A stretch of 64,000 nt of DNA from Graphilbum fragrans. Its lineage: Eukaryota > Ascomycota > Sordariomycetes > Ophiostomatales > Ophiostomataceae. Positions 55,110-64,000 of the stretch are shown here, piece by piece. How positions within the stretch are numbered: position 1 is the stretch's first letter; every line of letters begins with the position of its first letter. The stretch spans positions 186,001 to 250,000 of the forward strand of contig LLKO01000024.1 in assembly GCA_001513895.1 (NCBI GenBank). Direction: 5' to 3'. The notes beneath the pieces are model-generated. The model was not told where the DNA came from. It did not search any database and saw only the letters and a program-made list of their open reading frames with translations. The translations under genes were made by a program, and so were the position numbers.

Positions 55110-56473
55110 TCAAGAAATTCCCTCGGACTTCTTCTCTTTGCGCTGGGACGCACGGCCACTGAAGCCCCATCCAATCTGTCTAGCCACGGTGATGCTGACG
55201 TCGAGCTCTTCAGCCCACTGCCAGACGAGACCAGGATTCTTCTGGAAGCCACGGCCAACGGCAATCAAGTCCAGCGGGCTATCATCGTTATCCTTGCCTC
55301 CCGTAATAATGTCCTCGGCCTGTGTGGCGGAGTTGATGAGACCCACAGCACTGACGAGCATCTTGTCGCCGACAACCTTCTTGATGTGCTTCGCTAGGAA
55401 AGCCTGGTAGCCAGGACCGCCCTTGACCTTTTGGGCACGGTGGATGCCGCCAGAGGACACGTCCAGGACGTCAACACCACGCTCGGCGAAGAGCAGTGCC
55501 AACTTGGTGCTCTGCTCGACAGTCCAGGTCTCGCCGTGGTAGTCCGGGCTGTTGTCGAGCCAATCTGTGGCGCTGATGCGCACAAACAGCGGCGTCTTCT
55601 CGGGAAGCACAGCACGCACACCCTCCACAATCTCAAGGGCAAGGCGCGTGCGATTCTCGAAGCTGCCACCGTACTGATCGGTGCGGGAGTTGGAGGCCGG
55701 CGACAGGAAGCTCGAGACGAGATAACCGTGGGCAAAGTGCAGCTCGATAATGTCGAAGCCCGCCTTAACAGCACGCTCAGCACCGGCCACAAACTGCTTC
55801 TTAACTAGCTCGATGCCTTCCAGCGTCAACGCATGCGGCACAATCAAGTCTTCGGGGTCGATAGAGAAAGGCACGTCGTCGGGGCCGACCACCTGGTCGG
55901 GCCAACCGTCGTGCTCCTTGGTAGCCACTCCAGATGGAAGCCAGGGGGCGACAGCACTGGCTTTGCGGCCACCGTGACCGAGTTGGATAGCAATGATGGC
56001 ATTTTGGCTGTGTGCAAAGTCGACATGCTGGCGGAGGCCCTCGATGTGGTCGTCAAGCCAAATACCGGAGTCCTCTGGGGTCAGACCGCCAATCTCGGAC
56101 ACCGAGGTGGCCTCGATCATGGTAAACCCAGGCTATCGATATGTGAGCATTTGAGGGCATTTGTTGACCGTTATGCCATATGGTATCTCTATGGATATTC
56201 ACATGGTTTTTATCGGAGACTTACACCGCGCGAAGTGAGAGCACCATAATGAGCAATATGCCACGGGCCTTGGAATCCCTTCTTGCCGCTGTACTGGCAC
56301 ATGGGGCTGACCCAAATGCGGTTTGGGATCTTGACCCCGCGGATTTGCAGCGGCGTGAAGAGCTTCGGCAGGCTGCCATCCTCTCGGGGCTCGGCCACGC
56401 CTGCTGGAGGGTCTTGGGCCGGCGTAAAAAAGGGCACACCCTTTGCAGCCACGTTTTCCGGAGTGCGCACCAT
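55110..56473 (-). CDS. NADH:flavin oxidoreductase/ene-reductase, old yellow enzyme (YqjM-like)
   Basis: FMN TIM-barrel reducing activated C=C bonds. Exons 56473-56225 and 56132-55110 give 423 residues. Motifs: LFTPLQIRGVKIPNRIWVSP, MCQYSGKKGFQGPWHIAHYG, then after the intron PGFTMIEATSVSEIGG, IAIQLGHGGRKAS, the HFAHGYLVSSFLSPASNSRT and DQYGGSFENRTRLALEIVEG signatures, and VGLINSATQAEDI near the C-terminus. The MCQYS and QLGHGGRKA forms are those of the YqjM (class III) group. Same strand and directly downstream of a Dal5-type transporter gene, suggesting shared use; the substrate is unknown. Confidence 0.92.
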
Positions 56474-56900
56474 TTTCTGGGAGGAATTGTATATTCTATG
56501 GCTTGTTACCTGAACCGAATTTACGTTCCATGATGGAAGAAGATGTTTTCATTTTATATACTTAATTTGTAATCAATGGGAGCTGAAGCTGCTGAAAAAA
56601 CGGTGTTGCGGTTCTATGGTTTATATCCACCGAAGCTTTGTAATAACATGGCCCGACCGGGAAAACGTTTTTGGCGAGGCACTGGCTGCGAACTTTTCTG
56701 AGTAAAACACGCCATTGCTCATTAATATACAGCTACAAGACAAATAGGGCGCTTGGCCGCCTGAGAAAGCAGCCAAGAAACGCCATGGACCATTTAGAAA
56801 GAGGCTCTATGGCCCCACCAATTAGCACATCTTGAAACCAAGAAGTCTCCGAATGTTTATGTGGCTCTGTCAGACCTTAATATTTATTTTCCGCTCTCTG
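56474..56900. other. Intergenic between two same-strand genes
   Basis: Promoter of the ene-reductase and 3' flank of the transporter gene. Nothing specific recognised. Confidence 0.5.
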
Positions 56901-58574
56901 CTACACCGTCGCGCCGCCCCTGTCTGCAGCAGCAGTTTGGTCAGCCACAGCCGTCGCATGGCTACTAGCAGCAGCTTCGGGAGTCGCCTCTGCAGCCAAT
57001 GCGCGTTTCTTGGTGTCTCGGCCCTCGAGGAACCGCAGCAAAAAGGCGGTTAGGATGAGCACCGAGCCAAGTGTCGCAGCCGCAATGAAACCCGGCTTAA
57101 ACTCAGGCGCCTCAGATGTCCTCCACACGGCATCGGTGTACCAGATCTGGTTGATGTACGAGAAGATGTTGGAAAAGGCAATCAGGAAGCCGCGCATCTC
57201 GTGGTCCATCGGCATGAGATCCGGGAACCACGAGTAGTAGATGCCCGGGACGCCGGCAGCCGTGCTGGTGAGATACATGGCCGCGTATTTCAGGCCCAGC
57301 GGCACGTTCCAGACCGCCAGCACGATGCTGCCAAACACGCTGATGCCCTGCATGACCACCAGCGGTTGCCAGCGCTTGCCGCGGAGCAGCGGCGAGTCTG
57401 AGATCATGCCAGCGAGAATCTGCGTCACAAAGCCGATGGCATATTGGCCCGTAGGCCATACGTTTATCTGGTAGACGGTGTGATGCGTGCGTTTGAGGAA
57501 GAGCGAGAAGACCGGCTGCTGCACGGGGTAGCCGCTCTGGACGAAAAAGTAGCCGGGCGAGAGGACCCTGACTGGTTAGCACCTGCTCGAGATGTGTCAC
57601 GGCTTCGTCCCACTCACCAGAACTGCCACGACCGTAAGATGCGCAGAATCTTGGTCTTGTCCCAGGCATTGCTGCCCAGGGGCTTGTAGCCGTCGGCAAT
57701 GAGACGTTCGCGCGCGAATTGGGCCTCTTCTTTGGAAATGTAGAAGGCCCGTGTCGTCTCGGGAAAGTCGGGGTTGAAAAAGTACCCCAGCACACCAATG
57801 GGCAGGCTGATAATGCCGCACACGATGAAGAGCCACTGCCAGCCCTGGTGGCCCAGCACGCCGTCCAGATTATCGTACGCCGCCGCCTGTAGGTAGCCGG
57901 AGAACATGGCCGCCGCCGAGGCCGTGGAATAGAAGAGTGTTGTGCGTTTGGCCCTCTCTGAGCGCGTGTACCATGATCCGATCAGGTAGATGATAGTCGG
58001 AAAGAAGGCACCTTCGCACAGCCCAACAAGGAACCGGATGGCATAGAGTTGAGATGGTGTTTTAACGGCGGCTGAGCAAAACGTGAAGACTGACCACAGC
58101 ACTTCGAGCGTGGGGATGATGTAAGACGGCCGTAGTTTGGTGGCGAGGATCACAGCTGGGAGCTGGCTGACGACATAGCCTGCAGTGAAACAGTTGCTGG
58201 CATACGTGAGGTCGTTGCCGTCGAAGCCGATCGCTTCCTTCATACCCGAGACATAGGCATTGTTGATGTTGGCCTGGTCGAGGTTCTTGCACTACATATT
58301 AAACATGGTGAGTACTAGCTCAAGGCAGGATAAAGCTAGGCAGAGAAACACATACAAAATATCCAAGGCACGTATACGTCAGCAAGAAGAAGTCGAGCTT
58401 GCGGAGGAACTTCTTCTCGGCCTCTGGCTTGTCAGGATCGTCCCAGATGATCGCCTGGAAAGTCTTCCATGCGCTTCGCTTTTTCGGCGGCAGACTGTGT
58501 CTTTCGTCACTGACACTTTCTTCCCGAGGCGTTCCGACCTGCACTGGCAGCTTTTCTTCGTCGACAGTCGCCAT
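56901..58574 (-). CDS. MFS organic-anion transporter, Dal5/Tna1/Liz1-type (ACS family)
   Basis: Anion:cation symporter of the fungal Dal5 group, importing allantoate, nicotinate, pantothenate, biotin precursors or similar acids. Exons 58574-58356, 58291-57618, 57567-56901 give 519 residues and about 12 membrane segments. Motifs: EKKFLRKLDFFLLTYTCLGY joined to FCKNLDQANINNAYVSGMKE, FLVGLCEGAFFPTIIYLIGS and WYTRSERAKRTTLFY, and PGIYYSWFPDLMPMDHEMRG. LDQANINNAYVSGMKE is close to the pantothenate-type (Liz1/Fen2) subgroup. Upstream neighbour of the ene-reductase on the same strand. Exact substrate unknown. Confidence 0.9.
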
Positions 58575-59426
58575 CGTATCACTGCACAAGTCAATGGCTC
58601 ACAGACGAGATACTGCAAGGTCTCGCCTTCTGCTGATCTGGCGACTTGCCAAGCAAGCCTACTTATAAGTTACAAAAAGTTCCCATCGCGCAGTGAACGA
58701 CGGCTTCCACCCGAAAAGTTGCCCACGCAGTACAAGGCGTGATTGCCCCATCGTAGCACGTTGGGGAACGCTGGTGCTCCGGACGGTCGATAAAAGGCGG
58801 GTTCTGGATGCGTAGAAGAATGGAAATGGCCCGGGGTGGTGGATGATGACAGCCAGCTTTAAAATGGCAACACCCGCGATGGTGAGATTTCATAGGTGGC
58901 TAGCCCCCTCTTTGTCTCCCCATGTTATCTTCCGGATACCACCCCGAACGCGTTTGACACAAGTCGTTATGCGACTTATGAAGGCCGCGCACACCGATGG
59001 CATTCGCCGTTGGATACGAGCCAAGGGTTCTGCCAATGAGATGCGGCGTCGTCGCGGACCTTGCCGATGGTTCAAATTAAGCACGCTGCCATGGCCCTAT
59101 TTCAGCCTCCCGTTCAACACCCGAGCCTCCGTTTTTAGTGGCCTTTTTCTACAATGCATGGCGGTGCTGAATCGGTGTAATATGGATCCAATGACGTGCG
59201 TGGCTAGCACCTAGCCTTTGCGGTAGTGTCAGCGCAAGGTCTAGCCTTCTTGTATTTGGTGCTCTTACTGTCGGTATCGAGATGTGGCCTTCATTCAATA
59301 TACATATTGTTCAAGAGCAGATTTCATTGGTTCCATTTGACTATCTAATCTAATGGCAAGCTAGGAGAACTGCCAGCAGGTCAACACAAGGCCTTACCAT
59401 GTGTCAAATCACAACAAGATAGATGT
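58575..59426. other. Intergenic, promoter of the Dal5-type transporter
   Basis: About 850 bp. No gene recognised; short open frames lack motifs. Confidence 0.5.
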
Positions 59427-60041
59427 TCAAAAGAGGCCAAATGACGGAAGATTCACAAAACCGCGCTGGTTTTGACTACGGCCACCGAAAGGAAACCCAG
59501 AACCACCGACAAAAGGCATCTGCACGGGAACTCCTGGCATAATGCCGCCATTGCCGTCGTTGTTTCCACTAGTACTGAAACTCACGCCGCCCGGCATCCC
59601 CATGTTGAACGAGAAGGAGATGTTGTGCTGGAACTGGCGGCCACCACTTTCCGAAGCTGCAGGCGATTGAGGCTGCGACTGGTAGTCACGGTAGTACTCG
59701 TATCTGTAGCTGCTATCTCTGCCATTGCTGGTGCTGCCATTGTTGGTATTGTTGTTGTTAGTGGTATTGTTGGCATTGGGCGACGAGGATGGCAATGCGT
59801 AAGTGTAGGAGTAAGATCCATTGTTGACGGTGGCACTGCCGGTGAATTGGGCATCAACTGAGCCATTGGCTCGCCCACGAGAAGGCCGTGACTGAGACTG
59901 AGACTGGGATTGAGATTGAGGCTGCGGCGACGACTGTGATTGGGACTGGGATTGTGATTGTTGCGCCGACTGGTCGCGGATGGCTCGGCGGCCGTTGGGA
60001 AAACCCACACTGTTTCCGGGACGAGGATTTGTAGAATTCAT
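59427..60041 (-). CDS. Low-complexity Ser/Gln/Asn/Gly-rich hypothetical protein
   Basis: ATG frame of 204 residues (MNSTNPRPGNSVGFPNGRRA). A (Ser-Gln)n tract of about 20 units near residues 30-50, Asn/Thr/Ser-rich middle, a Tyr/Arg/Glu patch (DSSYRYEYYRDYQ), then Gly/Phe-rich C-terminus (FSFNMGMPGGVSFS, FVGGSGFPFGGRSQNQRGF). Composition resembles prion-like or phase-separating RNA-associated proteins, or the C-terminal linker of a J-protein. No named family. Upstream in-frame sequence contains a TTG but no ATG. Confidence 0.55.
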   Translation of the reverse strand: MNSTNPRPGNSVGFPNGRRAIRDQSAQQSQSQSQSQSSPQPQSQSQSQSQSRPSRGRANGSVDAQFTGSATVNNGSYSYTYALPSSSPNANNTTNNNNTNNGSTSNGRDSSYRYEYYRDYQSQPQSPAASESGGRQFQHNISFSFNMGMPGGVSFSTSGNNDGNGGIMPGVPVQMPFVGGSGFPFGGRSQNQRGFVNLPSFGLF

Positions 60042-62765
60042 GTTTGTCGATTCGGTGGAAGATGTGCACAATTGAAGAGAGCAAGAGTTGGATACCAAAA
60101 GCCAAAAAAAAAACAACAACAACATCCATTGAGTCTATGAGCCCATCAAATATAAATACGCAGAGCATTCTGGCTATCTGATGTCCCAGGAGCTGAGCCG
60201 GGATGCTGGGATTCACATCTGTTTCAGCCGCGACAAATAGCCATGATGCTAACATACGACATCGTTCCATTTTGTAGCGAAAACAGCCAGAACAGCGCCA
60301 GTTTGGTGAAATAAAAACTAGAATCACACACAAACCCAGACTTTGGCTTGTAGTTAGGAGTATAATGATAAAGGGGCAGTGGATGCCTACTTTGCGCTTA
60401 GCGATATTGCAATTGGCAAAACTGAACGACGTACTCCGACGTACTCCTGACTGCTAGCAGAAAAGCGACTCGGCAAACAACCCGTTGCAATTCGCTGAAT
60501 GCGAGAACTGATAAGTCCATGAACAAACGGATAAACCGTAGAATTCCGAGCGCAAGCTTCAAACAAAGGGGTACTGATACTCTCACGCTGTTTGCTGGCT
60601 TGGTCTGGTGACGTGCCGCTGATCTGTGCAGAGTATATCTTTCATCAGGCAGCCAAAAATAGGCGATGCCGGGGAGACGTGCGGAGAGAGACCGAATTCA
60701 TTCTGTCGGCCATCGCGCGTCAAGCCGACCCAAGTAGCAATTGCTGGTGCCGACTACCCGCAAACGAGGGCAAACAGAGAAGCGGTAGGTGTGAGAAAGG
60801 CATGCCAGGAATGCCGAAATGGCCCCAGTCTGTATTTGGTTGTATTTCTTGGTTGTGTGCCGCGAAGAAAAATGGGCACGAAAGAGAAATAGAAAAGCAA
60901 AGCCATGAGCACGGAGTCCCCCACGAACTGTGAGCACATTTGTCTGACCCTTTCTGGTTTTGTGCTCTGGTTAATTGATCTTATTATGGAAATGCGCGGG
61001 ATGGCGGCGCGGAGGCGACACTTGGCACGGCTGCAGCCAAAGAAACCCGCGGAGTCTTGTGACGCAGCGGTGGTGCAGATGCTGCATACTCGTATGCAGA
61101 TGCTACATATGTGCATGCAACCGGATGTCTGATTCGGTGTCTGGTTTGGTAGCGCCAAAGGCGGGTAGCAAGCAAGGGTGCATTTGCCGAGGCCGACTTG
61201 GCAGGAGAAGTCGGAGCAGACGACGAGATTTCGGGAAACGGAGACGAGGATGCTGACAGTCGTTGTACCCTACACTGTTCTGTACCCTGCTCTCCGCACT
61301 TGCTAGTGAGAACTGATAGGACCTCTGATCCCTATTGATCCCTATCGGAGACCGCGAACGATGTGCAGATGGCAGCCCACTCAACCGGCAGGCATTCTGA
61401 AATGGACGTCCACGGCGATCCAAGATAACAAAAGAGGACATGCAACGGAATGGTGGTGACCTTGTTTGTCCACAATTCGCCGTGATGTTATTCGTCTAGA
61501 AGCGTGCGACGCAGCCGAGCCGGTCTTCCATGGCTAGAGTCTCGTGCTCTCCGAGAAATGGCTTGTGCATCCTACATGAGAGTCCGGCGGGCAAAGATAC
61601 GCGGACGCTTCTTGGGGGTGCATTACCTAATTTCATTCCGGATCCTGCATCTACTTTTATACACCCCCTCTTGGTAGAAAGAGATGCCGTTGCTGTTGGG
61701 AAAGGCGTGGTAACGGGTGGCTCCAGTGACCTGATAGCTTGGAGCAGGGCGGACCTGGCGCGTTTCGCGTTTCGTCATCGGGCGCATATGACTCAAATGG
61801 CCTCAAATGCAGGCATCACTTGGCGAGTGGGATGAGGATGAAACGTCAGGACAGGCTGTACAAGGTACATACAAAATACGAGAACGGGATCAAGGAGTGA
61901 GGAGGCAAGAGCAGGCAGAGCAGGCAGAGCAGGAAGCACAGGTGGCAGTTTTAGGGCAAGCCAGGGCAGGAACAATGAGCAGCGGGGCGATGAAGATTAC
62001 CCCGCAGATCCAGGTAAGAGCGGTGTTGTGCAGGCCGCGCCTTCCCTGAGCGGCAGACGTTGGCGGGCTAGCAAACCTGATTGGCTGCATCTCTGGTGTG
62101 AGCATCACTAGTTCTCTGCATCCCGCGCGAGTGTTTGCCTATTTGGTTTGCCAGCTTGCTTTGTATTCTTGCTGACGGGTCAGATGGATCAACAGAGGCA
62201 ACGGCGCATAACGCGCCACAGGGACTTCCAGACACCGATGTAAGATGCTTCAGTATCGATAGCCTGAGTTACTAGCACCGTAGCGACAAGACGTTGGTCG
62301 CTCCTGCCCAGTTTGCCACTACGTAACTGCCCGTCCCCTCCTATCGTCGGAGGCGACAGCGCAACAACACAGCGCCAATGCCGCCGCCTTCCACTAATCT
62401 GGCGCATCTGACACTAGGGTGCGCTGAGACACTGTATTTTGGGGGCAGATGACACTAAAGAGCCAACAGCTTCCAGCCATGGCTTTTGCCGCCTTATCCT
62501 GCCCCTCCTTCCTTCCCTCTGTGGAACGATGTGCCTTGTGCTACGTACAAGTGTATATAAAGCCAGCCGGTCCCCTCCTGGCCCCTCTCTTCCGCTCCTT
62601 TCTTGTTTCTTTTGCTCCAAGCTCTCCTGAGAACCATCCACTGCTCTTCTTCACGACACCATCACCAGCTTTCTTGACCATCAAACTCTCCACGACCGAC
62701 TTCAGGTTGCCCACCATTCCCGCCTACGCAAGTTAAACCACCCCCCCCCCAATCCACCAATCAAA
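60042..62765. other. Intergenic, 2.7 kb, upstream of metallothionein
   Basis: No supported gene. Short frames in this stretch have no motifs. A small GCAGGCAGA-type repeat lies at about 61910-61932. The right end is the metallothionein promoter and a long CT-rich leader (62580-62730). Confidence 0.55.
62554..62560 (+). promoter_or_regulatory. TATA box of the metallothionein gene
   Basis: TATATAA, the clearest TATA box in the window, about 210 bp upstream of the metallothionein ATG and followed by a CT-rich leader. A strong TATA fits an inducible gene. Confidence 0.65.
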
Positions 62766-62902
62766 ATGAAGGGCGAGTGCGGCTGCTCCTCCTCCTCCAC
62801 CTGCAACTGCGGTTCCGACTGTAAGTGAATCTGATGAGAATGTGACAGAGGTCAAGACACAAGCTAACACGCACAGGCTCTTGCTCCAGCTGCGGCAAAT
62901 AA
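62766..62902 (+). CDS. Metallothionein, Neurospora copper-metallothionein type (26 residues)
   Basis: Two exons, 62766-62820 and 62877-62902, encode MKGECGCSSSSTCNCG followed by SDCSCSSCGK, 26 residues with seven cysteines at positions 5, 7, 13, 15, 19, 21 and 24. The spacing CXCX5CXCX3CXCX2C is that of Neurospora crassa copper metallothionein, which binds Cu(I). The 56-nt intron has GTAAGT, a GCTAAC branch site and CACAG, and splits the codon for Cys19. Too short to be seen as an ordinary open frame. Strong TATA box upstream. The role in copper buffering is inferred from family; metal preference is not shown by sequence. Confidence 0.93.
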
Positions 62903-63290
62903 ATGGCGATGACGCCTGCTCTGCGCTGAAGGCCCGCCTTGCCACCGCCACGCTGTCTGCCTTTTCCATATGTTGGGTGCATCATCGAACTATTGTGTGC
63001 CGTTTTCCTTTGTGACTGTCTCTACCGGAATGTGTGCTTTGTGACGACGACAAGTGCTATGTGGGCGGCAGCGGGAGTGGCATCTGCGTGAGAGGCTGTG
63101 TGGTTTCTGCACGGCAGCGCTCCCTGGAAGAGAATGGATATGCGAAAAGGCAGCAGGCAAATCTTGTTCTAGGCTGGGCAATAAATATTGATATATCTAA
63201 CTATGGCCAATACTTTTCGGCCGGCAATACATTGATTCTATCAAACTATGAGTGCTATGAGGCAACCCCTGTGCTATGTGTGTACGTGCG
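62903..63290. other. Intergenic, convergent
   Basis: 3' flanks of the metallothionein gene and of the minus-strand gene at the right edge. No other feature seen. Confidence 0.5.
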
Positions 63291-64000
63291 TCACATCTTC
63301 CAGTAGCGCAGGGCCCCTGTGCAAAAATCAGCGGCGATCTTTTGGCCAAACACGCCCAAGGTCGGCACGTCCCAGTGCAGCGCGTTGGGATCGAGGTGGC
63401 TATGGCTGTGATGATTGTGGGCGGCGATGATCTGGGGCATCTGCGGCTCACGGGGTGATTCCACCATGTGCGCGACTTCAGCGGCCAAGCCCTCCGGCTG
63501 GGCCAAGCGGCGATCGCCGGTGCGACCAATGCCGTGCTGGCAATGCTTCATATCTGTGCAGCCCCAGGGCAGAGCGGCCACGGGACAACCCCCGAGAAAG
63601 GGCGGGACGGGGAGCTGCGGGTAGGAAGGCAGCTGGGGCAGCAGAGGCGCGAAACCGGGGCGAGAATGGGCCTCGTGGCTTTCGTAGGTGTCCAGCGGCC
63701 TTCCCTTGGCGCGCTGCGATGACTCGTACTGAGAAAACTTGAGCGACAGTCCTTTTTTATGTTTGTCGACGAGCGCTGCGACCTGCTTGTCAAAGGCGGC
63801 GCGAGAGGCCTCGTCGGTGATCTTGGCCGTCAGCGTCTTGGTGCGCATGCCGCTCTCGCTGGATTCGTCGGGGTAGGTAATGGCGACGCGGTGCATCACA
63901 GTGCGGCCATGGGGAACAGAGGCGCTGTCACCGCTAATGGCATCGGCCTTGCGCTTCTTGGCCGCCCGAGGGGGCTGGATGCGGCTGGGCACTGCCTGGA
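63291..64000 (-). CDS. Unrecognised protein, 3' part (runs off right edge)
   Basis: Open frame that continues beyond position 64000; there is no ATG near the edge, so the start lies outside the window. About 236 residues are visible: a basic stretch (PPRAAKKRKADAISG, nuclear-localisation-like), then RVAITYPDESSESGMRTKTL and TAKITDEASRAAFDKQVAAL-VDKHKKG, a Pro/Leu-rich region, and a His-rich end (AAHNHHSHSHLDPN) before LRYWKM. I recognise no family. Confidence 0.6.
   Translation of the reverse strand, partial: QAVPSRIQPPRAAKKRKADAISGDSASVPHGRTVMHRVAITYPDESSESGMRTKTLTAKITDEASRAAFDKQVAALVDKHKKGLSLKFSQYESSQRAKGRPLDTYESHEAHSRPGFAPLLPQLPSYPQLPVPPFLGGCPVAALPWGCTDMKHCQHGIGRTGDRRLAQPEGLAAEVAHMVESPREPQMPQIIAAHNHHSHSHLDPNALHWDVPTLGVFGQKIAADFCTGALRYWKM

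Overview
The window is nuclear DNA of a filamentous ascomycete (Pezizomycotina), most likely a Sordariomycete. The evidence is: genes with one to five short GT-AG introns, GC-rich coding regions, long AT-richer intergenic regions, a 26-residue metallothionein with the same cysteine spacing as Neurospora copper metallothionein, a Neurospora mtr-like amino-acid permease, and a LINE-type retroelement damaged in a way that resembles repeat-induced point mutation (RIP). I cannot fix the genus. There are two assembly gaps (27388-27482 and 50212-50251).

Positions 1-8424 are housekeeping: argininosuccinate synthase (5' part, running off the left edge) diverging from ribosomal protein S24 across a promoter with two perfect TGAGTCA sites, a conserved fungal acidic protein, GTP cyclohydrolase II (riboflavin), and mannose-6-phosphate isomerase. 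A gene-poor stretch of about 4 kb follows. Positions 12408-28256 hold an NCS1 nucleobase permease, a C2H2-like acidic protein, a cytochrome b5-type sulfite oxidase, proteasome subunit Rpn2, and the mRNA-capping RNA triphosphatase Cet1 with a very long Q/P/A-rich N-terminus. Positions 29856-41753 hold an NmrA-like reductase, a cupin protein with His-Thr-Glu repeats, an F-box protein, a DUF1769-like protein, an MFS drug/polyamine-type transporter, and an mtr-like permease.

Positions 43568-58574 are the accessory part: a type II membrane glycosyltransferase-like protein, an isochorismatase-family hydrolase, an HNH-domain protein, a broken Tad-like LINE, a second isochorismatase-family paralogue whose catalytic cysteine is replaced by glutamate, an old-yellow-enzyme-type reductase, and a Dal5-type organic-anion transporter. 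The last three plus the first hydrolase look like a possible small catabolic cluster interrupted by the retroelement. The right end has a low-complexity S/Q/N/G-rich protein, a metallothionein gene with an intron, and the 3' part of an unrecognised gene.

Gene models were built by hand from reading frame, family conservation and splice consensus; no alignment or transcript data were available. I did not find an obviously new multi-gene system. The strongest leads are the isochorismatase/OYE/transporter neighbourhood with its Cys-to-Glu paralogue, the 8-nt microexon in argininosuccinate synthase, and a repeated intergenic 9-mer (TACGGAGTA).
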